A DNA stretch of 64,000 bases from Roseicitreum antarcticum (lineage in GTDB: Bacteria; Pseudomonadota; Alphaproteobacteria; Rhodobacterales; Rhodobacteraceae): contig NZ_CP061498.1 of NCBI RefSeq assembly GCF_014681765.1, positions 1,736,001 to 1,800,000 on the forward strand, written 5' to 3'. The notes beneath the pieces were generated by a model. The model saw only the letters and a program-made list of their open reading frames with translations, was not told the DNA's origin and did not search any database. Of this stretch, positions 49,920-58,303 are shown piece by piece (position 1 is the stretch's first letter; each line of letters opens with the position of its first letter). The position numbers were made by a program, and so were the translations under genes.

Positions 49920-51431
49920 TCAGGCAACCTTCTCGGCAGAAATGCCGGAAATCGCCTGAATCAGATTATCCTCGGTCACTTCCCCTGCGGTAAAGTCGCG
50001 CATGATCTGGCCTGAGAACATCGCCACGATCCGATCCGAGACGTGCAGCACCTCAGGCATTTCCGAGCTGATGACGATCACCGCCAGCCCCTGCGCCGCC
50101 AGGTCACGGATAAGGTTGTGGATTTCCGCCTTGGACCCGACATCAATGCCGCGTGTCGGCTCATCAACGATCAGCACCTGGGGGCGCATCGACAGCCATT
50201 TGCCAATGACGATCTTCTGCTGGTTGCCGCCCGACAGGTTGCCTACGATCTGGCGCCAACCTGGCGTGCGGATGTCCAGCTTGTCGCGATACTGGTCGAA
50301 AATGGCCCCTTCCGCGCCCTCGTTGACAAACGGGCCCGCGGTCAGGTCTCCGATTTGCGGCAGAGTCATGTTGTCACGGCAGTTCATGCCCAGCACCAGC
50401 CCCTGATCCTTGCGGTCCTCAGGCACCAATGAGATGCCAAGGCGTATTGCATCGATTGGCGAATTGATGCGCACTTCCTCACCATTCAGCAATATCTGGC
50501 CCGACGAGGGCGTGCGCAGCCCGAAGAGCGTCTCGGCGATCTCGGTGCGTCCCGCACCGACCAGCCCGTAGAAGCCCAGCACTTCGCCCTTGCGAACATT
50601 GAAGCTGATGTCACGAAACAGCTTGCCGCAACTGAGGCCACGTGCCTCCAGCGCGATTTCGCCCATCTGGTGGGTGTTTTCAGCGCGTGACAGATCAAGG
50701 CTGCGGCCGATCATCAGTTGCGTCACCTCATCCTCATTCGTCTGGGCCGTATGCAGCGTGCCGCTGTACTGGCCATCGCGCAGGACGCTGATGCGGTCAG
50801 TGATCTTGAAAATCTCTTCCATGCGGTGCGAGATATAGATCACCCCTACCCCGCGCTTCTGCAAATCCGCGATCACATCGAACAGCACGACCTTCTCGGA
50901 ATCCGTCAGCGATGCCGTCGGCTCATCGAAGATAACCGCGCGGGGATCTACTGTCAGGGCGCGGCCAATTTCCACCATCTGCTGGTTGGCGATAGACAGG
51001 TCCCCCACCCGGGTTCTCGCGTCAAAACCCACGTTAAGGGCCTTCAGGATAGCGTCGGTATCGGCGTAGAGCTTCTGCCAGTCAACCCGGCCAAAGGCGT
51101 GCAGCGGCAACTCTCCCAAGAAGATATTCTCGGCCACGCTCAATTCATCTGCAAGGCTGAGTTCCTGATGGATGAACACCACCCCCTTCGCCTTGGCATG
51201 CATTGGCGAGGTCATGACCGTCGGTTCTTCGGAAACGAAAATCTGGCCCTCGTTTGGGGCGTGGATACCGCCCAGCACCTTCATAAGGGTGGATTTGCCG
51301 GCACCGTTTTCGCCCATCAGGGCATGAACCTCGCCGGGCAAAAGAGTAAAGGACACCCCGTCAAGGGCACGCACGCCCGGGAACGTCTTGACGATGCCTT
51401 CCAGACGCAGAACAGGAACAGGGTCGGTCAT
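49920..51431 (-). CDS. Sugar-type ABC importer ATPase, two nucleotide-binding domains (RbsA family)
   Basis: A 503-residue tandem ATPase. Domain 1 (about 7-245) has Walker A MGENGAGKSTLM and Walker B AVIFDEPTASL. Domain 2 (about 260-495) has a degenerate Walker A GLVGAGRTEI, the signature LSGGNQQK and Walker B VLIVDEPTRGID. This asymmetry is normal for the RbsA/MglA/XylG family. The start overlaps the stop of the permease upstream by 4 bp. With two permeases and a binding protein it forms a monosaccharide- or polyol-type importer. Confidence 0.93.
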   Translation of the reverse strand: MTDPVPVLRLEGIVKTFPGVRALDGVSFTLLPGEVHALMGENGAGKSTLMKVLGGIHAPNEGQIFVSEEPTVMTSPMHAKAKGVVFIHQELSLADELSVAENIFLGELPLHAFGRVDWQKLYADTDAILKALNVGFDARTRVGDLSIANQQMVEIGRALTVDPRAVIFDEPTASLTDSEKVVLFDVIADLQKRGVGVIYISHRMEEIFKITDRISVLRDGQYSGTLHTAQTNEDEVTQLMIGRSLDLSRAENTHQMGEIALEARGLSCGKLFRDISFNVRKGEVLGFYGLVGAGRTEIAETLFGLRTPSSGQILLNGEEVRINSPIDAIRLGISLVPEDRKDQGLVLGMNCRDNMTLPQIGDLTAGPFVNEGAEGAIFDQYRDKLDIRTPGWRQIVGNLSGGNQQKIVIGKWLSMRPQVLIVDEPTRGIDVGSKAEIHNLIRDLAAQGLAVIVISSEMPEVLHVSDRIVAMFSGQIMRDFTAGEVTEDNLIQAISGISAEKVA

Positions 51432-52429
51432 ATCTTCAACTCCTCTTTGCCCTTGCGGTTCAGCTGACGGTCCAGAAACAGCACCGCGATCAGGATCAAG
51501 CCGATAACAAGGTTAACGGTCTGCGTGTCGGCGCCGATATGGCCCAGCCCCTTCCGCAACAGCTGGATCGCAATAACCCCACCCAGCGTCGAGATGATGG
51601 ACCCATATCCACCCGCCAGCTTGGTGCCGCCCAGCACCACAGCGGTGATCGCCCAAAGCTCATAGAGCATACCGTCATTGGGGTTGACGGATCCACTTTC
51701 AGAATAGAACACCACAGCGGACAGCGCGGCAAGAAACCCGATCAGCATGAAATTCCAGATGAAATGTGGTCCCACGCGGATGCCTGCGTTCACCGCCGCA
51801 TCCCGGTTGTTGCCGATCGCATAGGCGTTGCGGCCATGCACCGTGCGGGTCATCAAGAGCCACAGCGCCAGCGCTGAGATCAGCAAGAACCAGGTGGCTG
51901 TGTGCAGGCCCAAAAACTGCGCCTCGGCGAAATCCACAAGGGACCAGTTCAGATGGCTGGTAGGCTGTTCGCCGTTATACATGAACACAAGTCCGCGAAA
52001 GCCCAGCATCGACCCCAGCGTGACAATGAAGGCGTCCACGCCGGTTTTCCACACGATCAGGCCATTGATCGCCCCCAAGACCACGCCGGTCAGAAGTGCA
52101 AACACCCAGGCCAGCGGAATCGCCCAGTCCCCCAGCGCCTGCATGAAGGGCCAGGTCATGCTGTCCAGCAGCACGATGGCGGCCAGCGCGAATATTGCGC
52201 CGACGCTAAGGTCAATGTTGCCGTTGATCATGATGATGGTCATGCCCAGCGCAATGATGCCGATGGGCGCTGATTGCTTCAGCAGCAACAGCATGTTGTC
52301 CAGATCCATGAATGCACTGTCAGAGACGGACAGGAATTGCCCAGCGATGGAAAAGAACGCCAATTCCGCCACGATAAAGGCCCAGATCCCGCCTTGCTTG
52401 ACAAGGTCTTTGCGGCTTTGTGCTGTCAT
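51428..52429 (-). CDS. Sugar-type ABC permease (RbsC family), subunit 2
   Basis: A 333-residue protein with eight to ten hydrophobic helices and the RbsC-type loop INGNIDLSVGAIFALAAIV. The cytoplasmic coupling segment ALSAVVFYSESGSVNPNDGM is followed by ITAVVLGGTKLAGGYGSI. The ATG at 52429 lies behind GAGGAGA. It is translationally coupled to the ATPase (ATGA overlap at 51428) and follows the first permease by 12 bp, so the importer probably uses a permease heterodimer. Confidence 0.92.
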   Translation of the reverse strand: MTAQSRKDLVKQGGIWAFIVAELAFFSIAGQFLSVSDSAFMDLDNMLLLLKQSAPIGIIALGMTIIMINGNIDLSVGAIFALAAIVLLDSMTWPFMQALGDWAIPLAWVFALLTGVVLGAINGLIVWKTGVDAFIVTLGSMLGFRGLVFMYNGEQPTSHLNWSLVDFAEAQFLGLHTATWFLLISALALWLLMTRTVHGRNAYAIGNNRDAAVNAGIRVGPHFIWNFMLIGFLAALSAVVFYSESGSVNPNDGMLYELWAITAVVLGGTKLAGGYGSIISTLGGVIAIQLLRKGLGHIGADTQTVNLVIGLILIAVLFLDRQLNRKGKEELKI

Positions 52430-52441
52430 ATCCCGCTCTCC

Positions 52442-53470
52442 TCAGGCGATGGGGGACCAAAGACGGCCCCGCTTGGCGGCGACATCCAGCCAGACCGCAA
52501 GGATGATGATGGCCCAGGTGACCATGTACTGAACGTAGAAATCCAACCCCACCAAAAGCAGGCCATTCTGAATGAACCCAAGAATGAGGACGCCTATAAC
52601 GGTCTTGAACACGGTGCCCGAGCCGCCCAGCAGCGACGCACCGCCAAGGATGACGGCGGCCAGCACCTCCAGTTCCATCCCCTGGCCGACGGTATTTTGA
52701 CTCCCAAGGCTGCGGCTGGCCTGCAACAAACCTGCGGTGGCCACGCAGAATGCCGAAACGATGTAGGTCATGAAGACCACCCGGGCCCGCGGAATGCCGG
52801 AGAACGTCGCCGCCCGCCCGTTGCCGCCTACGGCATAGACCCGTCGACCGAAGGGCGTTTTCGACAAAAGCAAACTGAGGGCCGCCGCCAGCAGTCCGAA
52901 AATCAGGATGGGCACCGGGATGCCCAGCGCGCTGCCCTGCCCGAAAACCGAAAACCACGTGCCCGCCTTATCGGCGATATCCATATTCTTGCCGCCCGAC
53001 CATGTCAGCGTCAGCCCGTGAATGGCCGACAGCATGCCAAGCGTGACGATCAAAGAGTTCAATTTCAGGTATCCCACCAGAAACCCGATGAACGCCCCCA
53101 GCGCCAAGGTCAAAGCGAACATGGCCAGGATGGCCATAACCGGACCGATCTTGTCGTGCAGATCCAGCACAACGATGGTGGAAAACGACATCATGGACCC
53201 GACCGAGAGGTCGAGGTTGCCGCCGATCACCACAAACGTAACCCCCAAGGCCATGACCCCCAGGATCGCCGATGACCGGACCACCCCAAAAATGTTGTCC
53301 ATCGCAATGAAACGCTGATTAACCAGCGCAAAGCCGATCATGAACGCTGCAAAGGCAATCAAGATGCCTTGCCTTGCAAGTATCTGGACCATGCCCTGTT
53401 TCGTCAGTCCCGCCATCGGCTTGCCCCCTCCCAAGGTCGTCGTCAATTTGTCCGGGCGCGTCGCGTTCAT
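52442..53470 (-). CDS. Sugar-type ABC permease (RbsC family), subunit 1
   Basis: A 342-residue permease with the RbsC motif GGNLDLSVGSMMSFSTIVVL and the coupling region LEVLAAVILGGASLLGGSGT. A shorter start at 53416 (MAGLTKQG) behind GGGAGGGGG is a good alternative to the ATG at 53470. It is followed 12 bp later by the second permease. The two differ strongly, so they are not a recent duplication. Confidence 0.9.
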   Translation of the reverse strand: MNATRPDKLTTTLGGGKPMAGLTKQGMVQILARQGILIAFAAFMIGFALVNQRFIAMDNIFGVVRSSAILGVMALGVTFVVIGGNLDLSVGSMMSFSTIVVLDLHDKIGPVMAILAMFALTLALGAFIGFLVGYLKLNSLIVTLGMLSAIHGLTLTWSGGKNMDIADKAGTWFSVFGQGSALGIPVPILIFGLLAAALSLLLSKTPFGRRVYAVGGNGRAATFSGIPRARVVFMTYIVSAFCVATAGLLQASRSLGSQNTVGQGMELEVLAAVILGGASLLGGSGTVFKTVIGVLILGFIQNGLLLVGLDFYVQYMVTWAIIILAVWLDVAAKRGRLWSPIA

Positions 53471-53555
53471 CCTCGTTGACGCAACACACTCTGACTTGTT
53501 ATTTTCGCGTGGCCTGAAGGCCCATCACAGGCCCACCCCCGGCGCGAGACATCCG

Positions 53556-54353
53556 CTAGACCAGCGTCATGCCGCCATCGATCATGATAATCTGACCCGT
53601 CATATAGTCACTGTCGCGTGAGGCCAGAAAAGTGGTCGTACCGGTAATATCTGCGGGCAAGGCTACGCGCCCGCGCAGGATCTGCGCGGAAAATTCCTCC
53701 ATCGCCTGCCCCGGACGCTTTGCCGCGCCAATGCCCATCAGATCCTGATCGACCTGCTCCCACATCTCGGTCGCGACAACACCAGGCGCAAAGCCGGTGA
53801 CAGTGATACTGTGCTTTGCCAGATCACGCGCGCCTGATTGCGTCAGAGATACGACCGCCCATTTGCTGGCGCAGTAGGGGGCCACGTTGTCAAAACCCTG
53901 ACGACTGGCGATGCTGGCGGTGTTTATGATCTTTCCGCCGCCGCCCTGTGCGATCATCTGGCGCGCCGCCTCCTGCATGCCGATCATACAACCAAGACCA
54001 TTGATCCCCATGATGAAATGCCAGTTTTCTTCGGTCACATCCAAAAAGTTCATCGGCTTGTTCACACCGGCATTGTTGAATTTGACGTCTAGCCTGCCGA
54101 AGATTTCGACCGAATGTGCGACCATAGCCCGGACCTGCGCGCGGTCGGTCACATCGACGGTCGCATGGGTGACAAGGCCACCGCCTGAATGCGCGCGGGC
54201 CGCGTTGGCATCGGCCACCTCGGCAACTTTCACGGCGTTTATATCTGCAAAACAGACATTTGCGCCCTCATCCAGCAGTGCCTCGCCGATTGCGCGGCCA
54301 ATACCCTGCGCAGCGCCGGTGACAATACAAGAGCGACCAGCGACACGCGTCAT
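53556..54353 (-). CDS. Short-chain dehydrogenase/reductase
   Basis: I start at the ATG at 54353 behind GGAGGCGGG, giving 265 residues. It has the cofactor motif TGAAQGIGRAIG, an acidic residue in CFADIN favouring NAD, NNAGVNKP, the catalytic Ser in NTASIASRQ and YCASKWA (Tyr-Lys). It is an SDR oxidoreductase of a sugar, polyol or hydroxy-acid; the substrate is unknown. It sits between the binding protein and the permeases in the leftward transporter operon, so its substrate is probably the imported compound or its first product. A related SDR lies at 57430. Confidence 0.9.
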   Translation of the reverse strand: MTRVAGRSCIVTGAAQGIGRAIGEALLDEGANVCFADINAVKVAEVADANAARAHSGGGLVTHATVDVTDRAQVRAMVAHSVEIFGRLDVKFNNAGVNKPMNFLDVTEENWHFIMGINGLGCMIGMQEAARQMIAQGGGGKIINTASIASRQGFDNVAPYCASKWAVVSLTQSGARDLAKHSITVTGFAPGVVATEMWEQVDQDLMGIGAAKRPGQAMEEFSAQILRGRVALPADITGTTTFLASRDSDYMTGQIIMIDGGMTLV

Positions 54354-54433
54354 CCCGCCTCCTGAAGAAACTGAGTTTTTTGGATAGAAACTGCGCGGGG
54401 CAGGCAAGCCGCCCCGCGCGCATCGTCGCCAGA

Positions 54434-55384
54434 TCAGAATACCGGCTTGGTGAACTCTTCCATGTTGTCCTGAGTGATCTTCGGCGTGTCGAAGTAGTTC
54501 AGGAAGGGCAGTTCCTCGCCGTTCAGCGTGTCGATCGCGGTTTGCAGCGCAGCCTCGGCGTCATCGACCGGGGATTGGTAGATGGACCCCCAGTAATCAC
54601 CGGCTGCCATGGCATCATAGCCCACCGCAAAGTTGGTGGCCCCCACGAAGATGATACCTTCGCGGCCCGCAGCCTTAGCGGCGTTCAACGCGCCGACGCC
54701 CATGTTGTCATCACCGGCGTAGACGCCGTCGATGTCGTCGTATTTTACCAGGAAGGCCTCCATGACCTGCTGCGACTTTTCACGATTCCAGTCGCCTGGC
54801 TGGGTTTCAACGAGGGTCACGTTGGGGCACACTTCGGGCAGACGGTCCTCAAACCCCTCTTGGCGCTCGATGGCCGTGGTATAGCCAGGCTGGCCCGAGA
54901 TCTGCACGACACGCGCCTCATCTTGGATGCCCATGTCGACGAACTTGTCGCACATGATTTCGGCCGACCGCGCACCCTGCGTGATGTTGTCAGGGCCCGA
55001 GAAGGACGCGACAAAATCGAAGCCCTGTTCGGCAATGTTGGAATTGGTCACGATGACCGGAATGTCTGCGTCATGGGCCTTGCGTACAGCGGGAATGACC
55101 GCCTCACCGTTGGTCGGCCAGATGATGATGGCGTCCACTTCCTGCTGGATCAGGTCTTCCATCTGCGCAATCTGGCGCGCAACATCCCCGCCCGCATCCA
55201 GCACGACAGCTTCTACGTTGGGGTTCGCCTCGGCTGCGGCAATGAAAGCGCGCTCGTAGGTAGTCTGATAGCTGTCCACGCCAACGTTGTTTTGCGTGAT
55301 CCCGATAGTCATGGTCTGAGCGCTCGCCGCGCTGCCCAACATGGCGGTAGTGCAGGCAAGCGCAACTTTGATGGATGTCTTCAT
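54434..55384 (-). CDS. Periplasmic sugar-binding protein (RbsB type)
   Basis: I choose the ATG at 55384 with GGAGG upstream. The 316-residue protein has a signal peptide (VALACTTAMLGSAASAQ) and a type I periplasmic binding fold: MTIGITQNNVGVDSYQTTYE, VDAIIIWPTNGEAVIPAVRK, ARVVQISGQPGYTTAIERQE and GVYAGDDNMGVGALNAAK. It delivers the ligand to the RbsC/RbsA-type transporter. It is first in the leftward operon, divergent from the fusion regulator across 208 bp. Confidence 0.92.
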   Translation of the reverse strand: MKTSIKVALACTTAMLGSAASAQTMTIGITQNNVGVDSYQTTYERAFIAAAEANPNVEAVVLDAGGDVARQIAQMEDLIQQEVDAIIIWPTNGEAVIPAVRKAHDADIPVIVTNSNIAEQGFDFVASFSGPDNITQGARSAEIMCDKFVDMGIQDEARVVQISGQPGYTTAIERQEGFEDRLPEVCPNVTLVETQPGDWNREKSQQVMEAFLVKYDDIDGVYAGDDNMGVGALNAAKAAGREGIIFVGATNFAVGYDAMAAGDYWGSIYQSPVDDAEAALQTAIDTLNGEELPFLNYFDTPKITQDNMEEFTKPVF

Positions 55385-55504
55385 TCGATAAATCCTCCCG
55401 TGGATCAATTACTCCGATTGCGGGCAGCCTCCCAACTGCAGGTCAACGCCCGGCGCAATCTTCCCCAACGTTGAGCGATTCGCTGTCAAAAGGGGGAGGT
55501 CGTT

Positions 55505-55539
55505 TTGTCCGTTTTGATAATTGTATTGTCCAATATGGA
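55505..55539. promoter_or_regulatory. Candidate operator in the divergent promoter region
   Basis: It contains two TTGTCC half-sites 21 bp apart (55505-55510 and 55526-55531), the second running into TCCAATATGGA (55529-55539), an interrupted palindrome TCCA-n3-TGGA. The same 11-mer recurs at 55666. It is placed between the binding-protein gene and the regulator, so it could control both. Confidence 0.55.
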
Positions 55540-55592
55540 TATTTTGACGGTACTTACTGGATATCATTTTGGCTAGATCAGGAAGAACGCTC

Positions 55593-57410
55593 ATGAGCCG
55601 CAAACTTTCGCGCAGTAATACCCCGGAACAGTCAGGCAAAATGCAACATAGTGTCGCACAAAACATCCAATATGGACAGCCGGGGCAGGCCGGAGCCGCG
55701 CGAATGGCTGCGGTGACGGCAGGTCCTGATTTGGCGCGCGTGGTGCACTTCTTGTTGAATCTCACGACAGAACTTGGAAACGCGATCGACCCCAACACAC
55801 CTAATCCACACCTTAACATGATCCTGCACCTGTTGCGCAGCCATTCAGAAGGCAGGATCGTCTCGCCATCCTCGATGACCGCGGCGGCAGGGGTTCCGTA
55901 TGCAACAGCCACACGAAAACTGGCTGAACTGCAAGACTCGGGTGTGATCGAACGGCGCCCGCGCACCCGAAGCGGGAAAAGCTATTCACTCCATCCGAGC
56001 GCTGCGTTTCTGGAACATTTCAGTCAACTGGCTGACCGGATCGACCGCATGGCCCGCAGCACGTTCGACATGTCGCAATCTGCCACTGGTGCGACGGACT
56101 ATTACTTTGGCGGCTCCTATCAGGCCGGGCGCGCAGCAATCGCACCGCCCAGCGCCCTGCCCGCGCCCCTGAAGCTGTCGGGCGGGCTTCGGATCTTGGT
56201 GCATGGGGACCCCACCTTCATGGTGATGGAGGGGCTGAAGCGCCAATTTGAACAGATGGTTGGTGCCGATATTCACCAGCGCGCGTTTTCCATCGACCGA
56301 TTGCGCGAAGAAGCGTTGCGCAACGCCGAACGACCCAAAAGCAGCTATGATCTGATTGCTGTGGACCTGCCCTGGATGGGTGAGTTCGTCGAACAAGGGG
56401 TGATCGCACCGCTGACCGACGTGATGGATGTCTCCCGCCTCGACCCTGCAGATTTTCACACCGCCGGTTGGCGCGCGACGCATTGGGGCGGCCGCCCCTA
56501 CGGTGTACCCAGCCAGACCACGCCCGAACTGATGTTCTACCGCAAGGACTGGTTTGCCCGCGACGGGTTGGAGCCGCCGGTGACCACCGACGCAGTCATC
56601 AACGCCGCCCGCCATTTCCACGACCCCCGGCGCGGGCGCTACGGGGTGGCGTGGAACGCCGCGCGCGGCACAGCGCTGGGGCATACGTTTATGATGACGT
56701 GTGCAGCCTTTGGCCAGCCGATCATCGACATTCCAGAAATTGCCGGCGGCTATGATGCAGATAATCTGGCGCAGGGCGGCTTTCAGCCAATGCTGAACAC
56801 CGAGCGCGCCTTGCAGGCTGCGGATTACCTGATGCAACTGCTGGACTACGCGCCGCCCGACATCCTGTCGATGTCTTGGTATGAGCGCGTGCGCCCCTAC
56901 GGTGCCGGTCGTGTCGCCATGGCTTACGGATATACCCTTTTGGCCCCGTACTTCGAACTGGACCCCAACAGCCCCGCCAAGGGAAATACCGGCTACCTGC
57001 CGCATCCCTACGGGCCACAGGGCGCGCCCATCGCGCCGGTTGGAGGCTATGCGCTGTGTATCCCGACGAATCTGCCGGAAGAGCGGCTGGAGGACGCGGT
57101 CGAGGCATTGGTCGCCTTCACATCTCCCGCCGCGCAGAAACTGTATGTCCAGAACGGTAGCCGGACCGCGCCGCGCTACTCGGTCGGAGCGGACCCCGAG
57201 GTACGGCGCCTGTCGCCGATCTTCGGTCTGGTCGATCAGATGTCCTGGCGCGACGAACTGCAATTCTGGCCGCGTCCACCGATCCCACAGATTTCAGAGA
57301 TCATCAGCATCTGCGGGCATGAGTTGCACGACATGTTGCGCGGGATCGTCACGCCGCGCGACGCACTGGACCGGGTGCAGGCGCGCGCCGAGAAGATTTT
57401 GAAACATTAG
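55593..57410 (+). CDS. One-component regulator: winged helix fused to ABC-type solute-binding domain
   Basis: The ATG at 55593, behind AGGAAG, gives 605 residues; no signal peptide is present. After a disordered start, residues about 75-165 form a winged helix (LNMILHLLRSHSEGRIVSPS, AGVPYATATRKLAELQDSGV, IERRPRTRSGKSY). Residues about 195-590 match family 1 extracellular solute-binding proteins (SYDLIAVDLPWMGEFVEQGV, YGVPSQTTPELMFYRKDWFA, GRVAMAYGYTLLAPYFEL, GGYALCIPTNLPEERLEDAV). Such domains are normally periplasmic; here the lack of export signal and the DNA-binding domain make it a cytoplasmic ligand sensor. It is divergent from the transporter and leads the catabolic operon. Confidence 0.82.
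   Translation: MSRKLSRSNTPEQSGKMQHSVAQNIQYGQPGQAGAARMAAVTAGPDLARVVHFLLNLTTELGNAIDPNTPNPHLNMILHLLRSHSEGRIVSPSSMTAAAGVPYATATRKLAELQDSGVIERRPRTRSGKSYSLHPSAAFLEHFSQLADRIDRMARSTFDMSQSATGATDYYFGGSYQAGRAAIAPPSALPAPLKLSGGLRILVHGDPTFMVMEGLKRQFEQMVGADIHQRAFSIDRLREEALRNAERPKSSYDLIAVDLPWMGEFVEQGVIAPLTDVMDVSRLDPADFHTAGWRATHWGGRPYGVPSQTTPELMFYRKDWFARDGLEPPVTTDAVINAARHFHDPRRGRYGVAWNAARGTALGHTFMMTCAAFGQPIIDIPEIAGGYDADNLAQGGFQPMLNTERALQAADYLMQLLDYAPPDILSMSWYERVRPYGAGRVAMAYGYTLLAPYFELDPNSPAKGNTGYLPHPYGPQGAPIAPVGGYALCIPTNLPEERLEDAVEALVAFTSPAAQKLYVQNGSRTAPRYSVGADPEVRRLSPIFGLVDQMSWRDELQFWPRPPIPQISEIISICGHELHDMLRGIVTPRDALDRVQARAEKILKH
55666..55676. promoter_or_regulatory. Second candidate operator, inside the regulator gene
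   Basis: TCCAATATGGA is repeated exactly, 137 bp from the first copy and about 73 bp inside the coding sequence of the fusion regulator. Two identical 11-mers around a divergent promoter suggest cooperative binding or DNA looping by that regulator. Confidence 0.5.
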
Positions 57411-57429
57411 GTCACTTAGGGAGGAAACC

Positions 57430-58239
57430 ATGGACCCCAACCGCCTGAAAGGCAAAAACATCCTGATTACAGGTGCGGGCCGCGGCATGGGCGCGGCGAA
57501 TGCCCAGAATTTCGCAGCGCAAGGTGCGAATGTATGCTTGGGCGACCTGGATCAGGACGAAGCACAGGCGATGGCAGATCGTATCAACGCGGAAGGCAAT
57601 GGGCAGGCCATCGCAGTGCGCATGGACGTGACCCACCGCGCGGATAATGCCGCTGCCGTGGCGGCAACCGTCGAGGCCTTCGGTTCGATCAACGTCGGCC
57701 TGTTCAATGCTGGCCTGAACAAGCCCCGGTTCTTCATGGATATCGATGAAGACAACTGGGACATGATCATGAACGTCAACACCAAGGCGATGTGGCTGGG
57801 CATGCAAGAAACCGCTCGCCAGATGATTGCGCAGGGGCCTATGGAAGGGCACCCCTACAAGCTGATCAACGTCGGCTCCATCGCCTCGCGAAAACCACTG
57901 GTGGATGTGACAGTCTATTGCACGTCAAAATATGGCTGCCTTGCGCTGACGCATTGCGGTGCCATCGGGCTGGCTGAACACGGAATAACTGTCAACGGAT
58001 ACGCGCCTGGCGTGGTGGTGACGCCGCTGTGGGAACAGTTGGACAAGGATCTGGTAGATATCGGGTTCAAGAAGCGCGAGGGTCAGGCATATGAGGACAT
58101 CGTGCGCGATGCGCTTCAGATCAAACGCGTGTCCTATCCCGACGATATCACCGGCACCGCGTCTTTTCTCGCCAGCGACGACAGCGATTACATGACCGGC
58201 CAGATGATCCATATCGACGGCGGCTGGTGCATCCAGTAA
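57430..58239 (+). CDS. Short-chain dehydrogenase/reductase
   Basis: A 269-residue SDR, 19 bp after the regulator with GGGAGGAAACC before ATG. It shows TGAGRGMGAANA for the cofactor, CLGDLDQDE with an acidic residue favouring NAD, NAGLNKPRF, the catalytic Ser in INVGSIASRKP and YCTSKYG (Tyr-Lys). It is homologous to the SDR at 53556 (both have NKP after the NAG motif and TGTxxFLASxDSDYMTGQ near the end), so the two may oxidise successive or stereoisomeric hydroxyls. Confidence 0.92.
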   Translation: MDPNRLKGKNILITGAGRGMGAANAQNFAAQGANVCLGDLDQDEAQAMADRINAEGNGQAIAVRMDVTHRADNAAAVAATVEAFGSINVGLFNAGLNKPRFFMDIDEDNWDMIMNVNTKAMWLGMQETARQMIAQGPMEGHPYKLINVGSIASRKPLVDVTVYCTSKYGCLALTHCGAIGLAEHGITVNGYAPGVVVTPLWEQLDKDLVDIGFKKREGQAYEDIVRDALQIKRVSYPDDITGTASFLASDDSDYMTGQMIHIDGGWCIQ

Positions 58240-58303
58240 CGCCCCCTGCCCCATCGAAACCACAAATGACGGCCGCGCCCTCCGCGCAGCCGAAGGAGGA
58301 AAC

